From Tubulanus polymorphus (taxonomy: Eukaryota; Nemertea; Palaeonemertea; Tubulaniformes; Tubulanidae): a stretch of DNA of 64,000 bases. Where the stretch lies: assembly GCF_964204645.1 (NCBI RefSeq), contig NC_134031.1, positions 21,201,307 through 21,265,306 on the forward strand, read 5' to 3'. Below, one piece after another: positions 1 through 8,338 of the stretch; positions within the stretch are counted from its first letter, which is position 1, and the number at the start of each line of letters is the position of its first letter. The notes under the pieces were generated by a model. The model was not told where the DNA came from. It ran no database searches and was given only the letters and a program-made list of their open reading frames with translations. Both the position numbers and the translations under genes were made by a program.

Positions 1-141
1 CGACAAAATGTCTTCAAACCATTTCAACATTGAAATACAGTAAGTAACTTTACTTATGAATCGAATACTTTTTTTGTACGGTTGAAGGTGATTCGAGATG
101 GAAGGTGTCGGAACACAGGGGCTTGTCACAATGAATTCCGT

Positions 142-355
142 CACAATTTGATGGACGGATGGATGACACCAGTTGCCAGTATCCCTATCTAGGTATGACT
201 GCAGTTTTGGTGTCCCTAATGGTATGTACCTAACCTTACCATAACACTATTCTTTAATAACACTAGCGCCACCCAGTGGATAGGTGACCCAAACTGCAGT
301 TAGCCCCCCTATCTATATAAGGATACTGGTGTGGTCCATCCTCAATCAAATTGTG
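142..355. repeat. Fold-back element with a MITE nested in its loop (A1)
   Basis: The left arm (142-185, from CACAATTTGATGGACGG to CCAGTATCC) is an imperfect reverse complement of the right arm (321-355, GGATACTGGTGTGG to TCAAATTGTG). With the nested hAT-like MITE and one target copy removed, the centre is short and the whole is a compact fold-back. The same structure is at 42010-42223. In A3 it is lost in a larger deletion. Confidence 0.7.
192..307 (+). mobile_element. hAT-like MITE, 116 bp, with 8-bp target duplication (A1)
   Basis: The element runs from GGTATGACTGCAG to CTGCAGTTAGCCCC. Its ends are imperfect inverted repeats of about 24 bp sharing ACTGCAGTTT and GGTGACC/GGTGTCC. It is flanked on both sides by CCTATCTA (184-191 and 308-315). 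An 8-bp target duplication is the hallmark of the hAT superfamily. There is no coding capacity, so it is non-autonomous. It is related in reverse orientation to the 116-bp elements at 15603 and 29045. Confidence 0.85.
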
Positions 356-530
356 ATAAGCTCCTGTGTGTTGGACATAAAACACTCGGGTTTAACCGCC
401 ATGTCGAGCTGATGCGTGTAAAACTGTCGGCCGACATTCAAGATACAATTAGTAAAATGTATGAATAATATCAAGTGTGGATCGAGGCCTAATATAAATT
501 ATTACTATCAATACAGATGGAGCATTTGAG

Positions 531-625
531 CAGTGACTTGACACATTTTGACCCCAGTATCCTAGGTACTATATATAAAAAGACTGAGGATACTGGGGTC
601 AAAATCTTTTTGTGTCAAGTCCCTG
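531..625 (+). repeat. Long hairpin in A1 (6-bp arm deletion)
   Basis: The left arm CAGTGACTTGACACA plus TTTTGACCCCAGTATCCT pairs with a right arm ending GTGTCAAGTCCCTG, leaving a loop of about 23 nt with a TATATATA run. Relative to the copies at 42399 and 60219, the A1 left arm lacks six bases (AAAGCA), so this hairpin is the most degenerate of the three. It is flanked by near-direct repeats (CTATCAATACAGATGGAG and CTATCAACACAGATGGAG). Confidence 0.75.
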
Positions 626-1001
626 TAATTGCTATCAACACAGATGGAGAATTTGACCCCGCGGATACCCTTGATTTTATAGTGCTTTCTCTGACAGGTT
701 TCTATGTTTATTTCAGGGTGATGCTCTACTAATTAACTGCAGTCATGCAGGAAGTTCAAGAAATAACTGTTTGCAATGAAGTGAACAAGTGATCCCTCGA
801 TTCAGGTAGATATATCTTAGGCCCTAATCACAGACCTCTAGAAACTAAATAGTTTCAGTGGTGTTTTAAAACTGAGTTAACCAAAATCCAAGTAGGTTTT
901 CAGCGCCGTTCTCAAATCATTGATGCCATCATGATTTGAAAGCTTGTCAAAGATTGCGGCTCAATTTACTGTGTTTGGGACTAAACAAAAATTTTGCTGC
1001 G

Positions 1002-1130
1002 ATGAAATTTACTGTGGAAATATCAAACATGTTTGAATGGTGCGATTCACCTGCTGCTGAGCAACGAACACGCTGCAAATTTCATTGTGAAATCTGTAAT
1101 TTCAGACGGTGTGGGAATAAATTCATATAG
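1002..1130 (+). CDS. Small cysteine-bearing reading frame, 42 codons, in all A copies
   Basis: An ATG frame of 42 codons containing a C-x3-C-x2-C-x5-C run (CKFHCEICNFRRC) near its C-terminus. The 129 bases are identical at 42860-42988 and 61119-61247, although the bases just upstream differ in A3. Identity may simply reflect recent duplication. There is no signal peptide or membrane segment and no recognised family. It lies between the exon-like pieces of transcript H, so it could equally be intronic. Treat it as hypothetical. Confidence 0.2.
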   Translation: MKFTVEISNMFEWCDSPAAEQRTRCKFHCEICNFRRCGNKFI

Positions 1131-3359
1131 TGTTCCCTGCTCTAAGTCTGAACCAATTTACCGTTAAGTCTTGTATGAAAAAAAGATTGTAACACTGAAA
1201 ATTCTTGGCACTAAAAGCATTTTGAATCTTGTTGAATCTGTTTTCATTTTTTATCTGATGAAGAAATAATGATTTTCAGTGTTTTGTATTATTTCAGATG
1301 TAGGCGTAACGCTAGAGTTTTGTTTATTCTACTCAAAAGAAGGTGATGTTTAGATCAGGTTCGTTTAGTTACTCTTATTTATATCGAATATTTGATATGA
1401 TTTTTGTGAATTGCTCTAATGATGTTATAATGAACGTTGTTTGATTTATTTTCAGTCTAATGGGGGAGGATCTCAATAACTGAAACCTGCGACACGTCTA
1501 CACCTGAAATTGACTGCACGTCAAATGAATGAATTATTGAATCTAAATGACTGTGATGTTTCATGCTGATTGGAGGATTTGGAGGAATGTCTCAGGTTCG
1601 AACCCAATGACTGTGTTGCGATGTCCCAGGTTCAAACCCAGTGATTCTGATCAGATGATGAACCAAGGTGTCTTATTACTTCACATACATTAGTTACATG
1701 TTCGCCACCTCTTGGAATTTTGCTGAACCACTAAATTACTGGAAAAGCTAATTGCGACGATTGGCAAAATGAGTTACATATCGCAGGCGCCATCTATCGG
1801 AAATTTGAGTTGTGAACTTTTGATCTGAAAACATTTTATCACAAAATCTGAGTGACTAAAAGCCCTCCAGGGATGGGGCAGTGAAGTTTACCATCAGTAC
1901 TGAAACTCTAACTTTGCATCATTCAAAATCTACTCAACCAATATAAACAAACTTTTAACCAAATATAAGAATCTACAGGGCTTCATTTCTGAATGATTGT
2001 TGTTTGTTTTGACTGGTGCGTTGTCATGGTGATGGCAAGGTGATATTCTGGATCCGATGTCTGGAAAAATAGTAATTCCTCAAAACAGAGCCAAATTTCA
2101 AACTGAAATGAATAACTACACTAATTTTCATTGATATGATAACAAAATGAATTTATTTGAGCAAAATATTTCATAGAAATATAAAATTAACCTCGAATGA
2201 TGATACTGGAGGCTGTAATGTTGAGTCCGGCTGACCCCTAGTTACTTCAGACCTCACAGATGATGATGAAAACTGTCATGAAAACTGTGTTCTCCCCTTC
2301 TTCAGAATCAAGCTATAAATTATGAAAAGATATTTGCATTATTTACTTAAAAGTGTCATTATTGCTTAGGCTACATTCTGCTTTCATCAATATCAATATC
2401 TATAAGCCTATGTGCCCCTAGAGGAACCTTATCTATTTTCTGAATTGATAATCAATGGAGTTTCAATGCACCTTATTTCTTATGCATCATCTATGGGAAA
2501 TATAGAATGAAATTTATTCAATGAATTAAACTCTGTGTCCGTGATTCGAACCCTGTAACTTGCCATTGGATGTTGAAGGAGAGGATTTTTCCCGGGTTCC
2601 AGCGTCCGCATATTTGACACCAAATTTCACAAAATTTTCTTTCCAAACAAAAACTAACTCATTTTTACTATAGAATCAATCTTATATAGGTCTATTTAGT
2701 GTTTGTTAATGGAAATAAATAGAAATATATTTATAAATAGACGATTATTTCTTTATATTATGGTCTGATGGTGCATGGTCTTTTGGTCTCTTCTTTTCCC
2801 TGCTTAGGATAGCGGACACACAGCAGGAAAACTGGAATAATCATTTGTCACATCCCAAACACCACCGTCCCCAGACGCGCGTCCGCATGTGGTATAAGTC
2901 AAACCTCGGACTACATTAATCGCTACCTGGGTTCAAGTTGACATGTTTGATTGAGTTTGGACACTTATTCGATCAGTAACTTTGAGCCTATATTTCGCTT
3001 CTCTTGCCCCATCCCCGACCAGTACATGGCGCCTAATCGTATATCAAAGGAGTCTCATCTACGAACCTGTTCGTTGTACGTTCGTCGCCCGATAGAATCG
3101 AGAGAGTTTTGCCCTCCATATGATTTCTACATAATGATATGCTGCAGTCACATGTATCATATTGTCTCATGCGCGACGCCGTCTCTATAATGAGATCACA
3201 AACATAGACCCGTCCAGTGAGAGGGTAGTCGCATCTTCAAGTTCCTTTTTTACAGATATCATTAAAAACGGCGATAAACCTTAATAAAAACCCCTAAAAC
3301 CTCAATCAGTAAAGTATCGAGGATGAAACTACCCCCGGCTCGATATTTCAAGATATTTG

Positions 3360-3640
3360 TAACAAATGGACCCATCCCGCATCCCGCTGTCGCAATAGCT
3401 CATCCCCCTATTGTTACAACACAATAGAACACGCCACTATTGAAATATCCCGCGCACTAGCAATAGACGATATCCCCCTATTGAGATCGATTAGCCAATC
3501 AGCGTCCGCGAACCGAAGCGTGTCTGGGCTTGTCGCAGGCGCCGGGAAATTCGATTTCATCGAATAAATCGTAATGTCAATCGAATCGTGCGCCATCTTT
3601 CGCTATTCTGATTGGATATTACTCGGAAAGGAATTAATTC
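3360..3640 (+). promoter_or_regulatory. Promoter-like region with CCAAT boxes and CAATAG array (A1)
   Basis: A CpG-richer stretch in AT-rich surroundings. It has a CCAAT box in the good NF-Y context TTAGCCAATCAGCG (3494-3498) and an inverted one (TTCTGATTGG, 3611-3615). Six CAATAG/CTATTG words alternate in orientation at 3393, 3408, 3422, 3437, 3461 and 3478. Downstream, near 3870, TTTTGTAG precedes GTAGG, a possible first-exon donor on the plus strand. It is retained at 45220-45480 and 63230-63440. Promoter function is inferred, not shown. Confidence 0.45.
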
Positions 3641-4221
3641 AATTGGGAATCGTATGCTCATTACGGAGACATTGTTTTTGGAAAGTTTTAAGATTGTATG
3701 AACTAAAAAAATTGGAACATTTTCAACCGAACTTCGATAGAAAATTTCGCCTGAAAACTGGATTTTGTGAACGTTTAAAGACTTGGACACGGAATTAAAT
3801 TGACTCAGGATTGGATTAACTATGAAATAACTGGATCAGGTCGGAAACTGGTGAAAAGTTGCAGTTTTGTAGGTAGGAAAATTTCTTAATATCAACGACT
3901 GTAATCATGTTATTTAGGTTTAGTAGGGAAATATATCATTAAGATATTTGTAAACTTCCTATAATGATAAACATTCAGAACGTAGGATACAGAACTTCAC
4001 TACCCGAATTATATACGTAATCTAGTATATAGTTCGTTAATACGTTATCAAAACGTTCAGCCGTTTATTTTTCTTACCGATTTTAAATACCCCTCCTTTT
4101 CAAATGGGCTAGATATAATATTCATATTTTGTTTTTATACGTGACTTTTGCATGAAACTTATTTTTCTTAAGTGACTTGAACGTGATGATGTTGAGCAGC
4201 AGGGCTTTCAAAATATAAGTC

Positions 4222-4261
4222 AGCCGTCGCATCCTACTCTAGTAAGAATCCTGCGACGGCT
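4222..4261. repeat. Perfect 10-bp-arm hairpin at the end of A1
   Basis: AGCCGTCGCA and TGCGACGGCT are perfect inverted repeats around a 20-nt loop. In A2 the right arm is missing. Confidence 0.6.
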
Positions 4262-4388
4262 ATGAAATACCTCGTCTGAGGAATACAGATTTTTCTTAAG
4301 TCAAATTTCATTCATCACTCAACACTAGTTTGTTTGAAATTAATAACTGTACCAACATTAGAGCTTTATATAAGGAGAGTAAATGGTA

Positions 4389-4564
4389 TGATAGAATCTC
4401 ACTAATTCCGATCATTGGGACCAACAAAATTCATCCGTTTTACGGCAAATCCGGATTAAAAGTCATTTTCGTGTATATGAATGAATAAATTGACTGTAAA
4501 TATTATCCGGATTAGACCAAAATTCGGATTAAGCCGATGCGGATTAAACGATTTAGTTTGACTG
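4389..4564. mobile_element. pogo/Tigger-like MITE, 176 bp (B1)
   Basis: Bounded by TA at 4387-4388 and 4565-4566. The right end read inward (CAGTCAAACTAAATCG) and the left end (TGATAGAATCTCACTAA) resemble pogo/Tigger termini, including sub-terminal TAATCCG words and TTGGGACC. No transposase is present. It recurs at 16418-16593, 37578-37753, 46444-46619 and 57651-57826, and cut short at 29864-30008. Superfamily assignment is by resemblance. Confidence 0.6.
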
Positions 4565-4642
4565 TATTAGCCAATAGAATCAGTCTTCGCCCATCGAACT
4601 GGCCCCAGGGCACAAAAATTACCAAGAAACAAACACTGACGA

Positions 4643-4850
4643 GTGTTGGCCTGTTAAATAAATGCAGTAATCCTAGTGTTGGCCTGTTTAATAAACGCAG
4701 TAACCCTAGTGTTGGCCTGTTTAATAAACGCAGAAACCCTAGTTTTGGCCTGCTTAATAAACGCCGAAACCCTAGTATTGGCCTGTTTAATAAACGCAGT
4801 AACCCTAGTGTTGGCCTGTTTAATAAACGCAGTAACCCTAGTGTTGGCCT
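4643..4850. repeat. 33-bp minisatellite, about 6 units (B1)
   Basis: Unit of 33 bp, with words GTGTTGGCCTGTTTAATAAA and CGCAGTAACCCTA. Because 33 is divisible by three, all frames stay open and give spurious repetitive frames on both strands; none is likely to be a protein. The array lies between the MITE and the SINE head in every complete B copy. Confidence 0.95.
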
Positions 4851-4896
4851 TGTACCACACTGACCACACGTATTCACAAACTTACTCAGCCACCAA

Positions 4897-5060
4897 AACT
4901 CAGCGGTCTAGTGGTTAGCGTGCTCGGCCGGCATGCTGGAGGTCGCCGGTTCGAGTCCTGCTAGGGTTAGGGTTACGGTCGATCTAGAGTTAGGGTTAAT
5001 GCCTCAGGTTGGGGCTAATTTTTGGCCCAGCGAGGTATTTGTAGTACGATGATCATCTGT
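4897..5060 (+). mobile_element. tRNA-derived SINE head with TTAGGG-like tail (B1)
   Basis: An A-box-like region (GGTCTAGTGGTTAGCG, 4905-4920) and a B box (GGTTCGAGTCC, 4948-4958) are spaced as in a tRNA gene. The body is followed directly by CTAGGGTTAGGGTTA, a second AGGGTTAGGGTT-like run, and a block of about 60 bp conserved in all B copies. The T-stem is imperfect here (GCCGG/CCTGC) but perfect in the B5 copy (GCAGG/CCTGC). The acceptor stem does not pair well, so this is a SINE-type derivative and not a working tRNA gene. Confidence 0.7.
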
Positions 5061-5315
5061 TTGACTCGGGTTATTTTTTGGTCAATAGATTCTATACTAA
5101 CTTATATATTTTGAACACAAATATTCGCTTTATCCTTAGATGCCACTTTATTTAAAAGATACTTCGCTCAATACAGTAGTTTATTTCTGAATGAATAAAA
5201 GAGTTGGTGACATTATTCAATATATATAAAAACCACAATATCTACTTTACGGTTGGTATGCAACAATTTCCACTCTTTTCCAATAGGTGTCGCTTTGGAT
5301 AAATGTCTATATCTC

Positions 5316-5987
5316 AAAAATTCGAAAATCAATAGAATATGGTATGGTAATCTGTTCAATCTGTATAGAAATAACCAACTTAGCTCAAAATGGATTGAAT
5401 CCATAACATATTACATGATTGTAACTTAGGTTACGTATGGACGATCCAGGATCCAGTAGATGTCAATGGTTTAAATAATCATATGAAATTATTCCTTAAA
5501 TATCAATTTATTCAACATTGGCGGAACGAAATGGCTACCAAAGATACCCTTTGTAATTATAGAATGATTAAAAAGAATTTTGAATTTGAAAAATACCTGA
5601 TTGAGTCACCGTCGAAATACTGTAACTATTTGCTACGATACCGTGCCAATAATCATTATTTACCGATTGAGAAGGATAGATATACGAAAAAGAAAGAAGA
5701 AAGACTATGTACAATGTGTAATTCAGGCGAAATTGGGGATGAATACCATTATCTAATGATGTGTCATTCTCACACCGATCTAAGAAGAAGACACATAACT
5801 AGTTATTATTACGATAATCCCTCCGAGCTAAAATATTACGAGTTATTGAATACGAAGGATCCGAAATTATTAATGAATATTATTGATATGTTAAAATGTT
5901 TTGTAAATATTTTGATTTTTAAATAGTGTGTTGATATAAATGTTTTTCTATATCCTTGTCAGGATGAATAAAGTAAGAATAAATCTC
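5316..5987 (+). mobile_element. 5'-truncated non-LTR retrotransposon (CR1/L2-like) fragment, only in B1
   Basis: All other B copies read straight through this point (CTATATCTCTTG at 17262-17273, 39419, 47282, 58522). B1 carries 672 extra bases flanked by ATCTC at 5311-5315 and 5983-5987. The insert holds the C-terminal end of a reverse-transcriptase polyprotein and ends in an A-rich 3' region with AATAAAG. It is therefore younger than the duplication that produced B1. Confidence 0.85.
5402..5926 (+). pseudogene. C-terminal part of non-LTR ORF2 polyprotein, frameshifted upstream
   Basis: From ATG 5483 an open frame of 147 codons shows the typical post-RT region of CR1/L2/jockey-like ORF2. It has LLRYRANNHYLPIEK, then RLCTMCNS, then EYHYLMMCHSH, giving a C-x2-C-x9-H-x4-C zinc-knuckle-like pattern. 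The same frame continues upstream to about 5402 (NLGYVWTIQDPVD), then meets a stop, while SSKWIESITYYM continues in another frame, which implies a single indel. The RT and endonuclease domains are missing. ATG 5483 is not a true start. It is a dead fragment. Confidence 0.8.
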
Positions 5988-5989
5988 TT

Positions 5990-6245
5990 GACCCAATGGA
6001 CCGATTACGATTAAACTTGATACACAGGTACTTTTATCAAGTCGCACTCGGGGTGGGTGAAATCGCTCTAGGTTGAAGTTACACTGACCTAAAACGGCTC
6101 CAAACAACGTGAAATTGGTAGTTAGGCCTACTACGAGTACGGGTAGAACACAGTTTGAAATCGTATCGTTGTAGGTTATCGTAAAGAAGATGAATCCGTA
6201 GGCACCTAATACGACGATTAACAGTACAAATATCGATACAGACAC
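5990..6245 (-). pseudogene. Hydrophobic reading frame, possible exon relic (B1)
   Basis: A minus-strand frame with two hydrophobic stretches (SIFVLLIVVLGAYGFIFF, then CVLPVLVVGLTTNFTLFGAV) recurs at 17259-17525, 47283-47549 and 58523-58789. It has no ATG (a TAA lies just upstream and the first codon is GTG or ATA-adjacent), so it would need to be an internal exon or a relic. A TAG/GTCAGT donor-like site follows GAVL in B1 and B6, but reads GGACAG in B2 and B5. Differences between copies are mostly non-synonymous. A multi-pass membrane protein origin is conceivable; no family is assigned. Confidence 0.3.
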
Positions 6246-6339
6246 GCGGTTTTAGTCGAGACATTGATCGCCGAGTTTAAACATTTCTGGATATGACCAT
6301 GTTTCACAATTAAATTCATCTTCTGAATGAGGACGACCA

Positions 6340-6930
6340 TCCCATCGAACACGTGTCTAATCGCATCGTAATGGGTACGGGGTGTCCCGCGTTCGAACCA
6401 AGTAATTACTGATACTGGTTCAGAGTGGTCTTGATGATGCTGATTAGATGATGTACAGGGGTGTCCCGGGTTCGAACTCAGTAGTGGTCCAAGTTGTCCT
6501 GATGCTGAATAGAGGATGTCCCGACCGTACGGTGCTGCCGCTATGCTCATCGTTAGCGGGATTTCCATACACTAACTGAAGTCAACTCTGGCAATCGTCG
6601 TGCTGTCCAGTTATACTCCGTAACCCTTGCTTGCCAGAGTTGACTAACGTCAGTGTATGAAAATCCCGCTTCCGATGAGCATTGAGGCAGCACCGTACGG
6701 TAAAATGTTGATATCTTAACAAAAGTAATTACTGATAACTGATTCAGAGTGGTCCTGATGCTGAATATAGCATGTACAGGGGTATCCCGGTCTATTGGTA
6801 CTGATTCTGATTGGTCCTGATGCTGAATGTACAGGGGTATCCCGGGTTCGAACCCAGTAGTGGCCCAAGTTGTCCTGATTCTGAATAGAGGATGTACAGG
6901 GGTATCCCGGGTTCGACCCCGCCACGAAAA
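6340..6930. repeat. Tandem-like repeats carrying B-box words (B1)
   Basis: Degenerate units of about 75-80 bp built from GGATGTACAGGGGT, GGGTTCGAACCC and TACTGATACTGGTTCAGAG. GTTCGAACC-type words (at about 6391, 6469, 6845, 6909) match the Pol III B-box GGTTCGANTCC. No A box is evident at tRNA spacing. The array is interrupted by a fold-back element. Equivalent arrays lie in B2, C2 (18880-19090), B5 and B6. Confidence 0.7.
6524..6701. mobile_element. Fold-back/MITE with about 70-bp inverted ends (B1)
   Basis: Starts ACCGTACGGTGCTGCC and ends GGCAGCACCGTACGGT. The arms stay complementary inward through GATTTCCATACACTAAC and GTCAACTCTGGCAA, leaving a loop of about 40 bp. Copies: 17871-18048, 47900-48077, 59127-59304, and a right end alone at 18841. 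No target duplication could be set because no empty site exists in the window. Confidence 0.75.
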
Positions 6931-7089
6931 ATGATAAAATAACGCACACACGACTTACAGCAACATTTATCTATATTTATTCCTCATTGTCATGTAACGC
7001 ACCTGCCTTTTTAAGAATAGTAGTTGGACCATCGAATTGAAACCCTCGCTTACCATACCAGGGTAAAAAAGAATCCCTCGAGTGGACAC

Positions 7090-7560
7090 CAGGGGTCGCA
7101 GTTTCACAAAAAACGATGCATTTTTTAACTGAATTTGTGAAGAAATTTAATCTGGATCAAATCACACAAAAAGGACAAAACAGATGAAATCTTTTTTGTT
7201 AATCTTTGATGATAATTATCCATATGTGAAACTGTACCCTCGGTAGGATTTGGTTTATGATGCGGGTTTCAATCAGATTTAGATGCTGCAGTTTCGCACA
7301 CTGAATAGCGAGTGTCCAGTTTCACAGAGAAAGGATGAATCAATTTCAACTTGGGATTTAATTTTTTCTTCAAAATAAAATGTTTGAACGCAATTGGTTT
7401 GTGAAACTGTACCCTAGGCCCAGTTTCTTCAAAAATATTCATTCATTGAGGCGGTAAAGTCGAATTAAGTAACGTTTTTTGAGTAAATTACGTATTTCAA
7501 TGAAACTGAACCCGTGGGATTTACGTGTGACGCACTGAGTGTGTGTGAAACTGCTGGCGT
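7090..7560. repeat. Cluster of alternating CAGTTTC/GAAACTG words
   Basis: At least eight copies of CAGTTTC or its complement in both orientations, several extended to GTGAAACTGTACCC or CCAGTTTCACAG (near 7098, 7229, 7288, 7317, 7406, 7428, 7500, 7546). This looks like superposed decayed inverted-repeat elements with similar ends. It is partly kept in C4 (48510-48970) and mostly lost in C2. Confidence 0.5.
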
Positions 7561-8338
7561 CTGTAATCACAACTAAAACAACACAGAAAATTCGTCTTTA
7601 TTTCAAATAAAACAGAACAACAGTTCACACGAAATATTATAGTCACATAATAAAGAAAACCTGTCGATATTTCAACTTTATGATTTCATTGATTGAGTGA
7701 CTTGTCAAAACATGTCCATATTACATCATTATACAATATGTGTATCATACAATTTTTTTACAAAACCAAACCAATAAAACTGGGTCGTGGGGTACAAACA
7801 ATTACAAACTAATGCAACCAGTTATCGCTGCTTTACAGCTACATTTAATCTTCAATTTCAATTTTCACTAAAACTTTAAAACCCACTATATAGAAACTTA
7901 ATAGAAGTAAAAGACACAACATTTTGGAGTCTCTGTAGAGACCATCATCAAGTCTGAAGAATAACTAAAACAGGGAAAAACAAGTTAATTAGGAAAGTAA
8001 AGCGAGTGTTCAGTGCTAAGGTAGAGAGGTTTTGTTATTTTGTTCGTATAGGTTGTTCTAGTTATTTTTCATTATACTTTTATTATTTTGATTCTGATTC
8101 TTGATAAATGAATTTTGCCTTTTAAATTTGCATATAGCAGGGTTTAAATTATATATTCTATGCCCGAGTCAGGCTATTATTCTATTAGCAAAAATGACAC
8201 CACAGCTTTGAGAGACGAATCAGGGGATGACTCTAATGGTTTTTATGTATACGTGATACAAAGTCTATCAAACCATCACAAACAGTAGGCTGCCCGTGCC
8301 GGTCGGCACAGGTGAACAATATTCATTTGGCTTTAAAC

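Larger units (their letters stand above)
1..1520 (+). other. Putative spliced transcript H, copy in A1 (coding status unclear)
   Basis: Splice-like signals on the plus strand suggest a transcription unit. A first exon has ATG at 8 encoding MSSNHFNIEIQ and ends at 39 before GTAAGT. Exon-like pieces follow at about 649-697 (ends before GTTTCT), 717-805 (TTTATTTCAG acceptor, GTAGAT donor), 1298-1342 (TATTTCAG acceptor, GTGATG donor) and from 1456 (TTTTCAG acceptor). Joining the ATG exon to any of these gives a stop within a few codons, so a long non-coding RNA or a decayed gene fits better than a protein gene. The same signals recur in A2 and, without the first exon, in A3. No function is recognised. 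Confidence 0.35.
1..4277. repeat. Duplicated block A, copy 1 (A1)
   Basis: First of three copies of a block of about 4.3 kb (others 41666-46094 and 60032-63690). The ATG at 8-10 corresponds to 41876-41878, and the two copies then align almost gap-free. In order it holds an exon-like start, a fold-back with a nested MITE, a hairpin, exon-like pieces with splice signals, a sub-repeat at about 1790-2200 that also occurs at 41031, 43660, 59479 and 61830, and a CpG-richer promoter-like end. Between 1500 and 3350 I see no reading frame that looks conserved. The 79-codon frame at 2951-3190 opens with TTG, not ATG, and is broken in A3. Confidence 0.9.
4278..6980. repeat. Duplicated block B, copy 1 (B1)
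   Basis: Blocks B start with GAGGAATACAG, the common edge at which A1, C1, C2 and C4 end, and continue to a tract of repeats before block C. Order in B1: pogo-like MITE, 33-bp minisatellite (6 units), SINE head, a conserved AT-rich stretch (5000-5310) with no feature I can name, a B1-only LINE fragment, a minus-strand hydrophobic frame, B-box-like repeats, and a fold-back. Other copies: 16307, 29753 (truncated), 37522, 46095, 57539. Confidence 0.9.

Noticed and set aside
2951-3190. 79-codon frame in A1 and A2
   Set aside because: Opens with TTG, has no ATG in a useful place, and is disrupted in A3.
4451-4550. Four GGATTA words, suggesting a cluster of Otx/Bicoid-type homeodomain sites
   Set aside because: They sit at the subterminal positions of the 176-bp pogo-like MITE, whose ends normally carry TAATCCG words. 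The transposon explains them.
4897-4975. Functional tRNA gene
   Set aside because: Acceptor stem does not pair and the anticodon arm is poor; the repeated structure and tail mark it as a SINE head.
5990-6245. Class C GPCR transmembrane exon
   Set aside because: Only a loose resemblance of hydrophobic pattern; no family motif can be pointed to.
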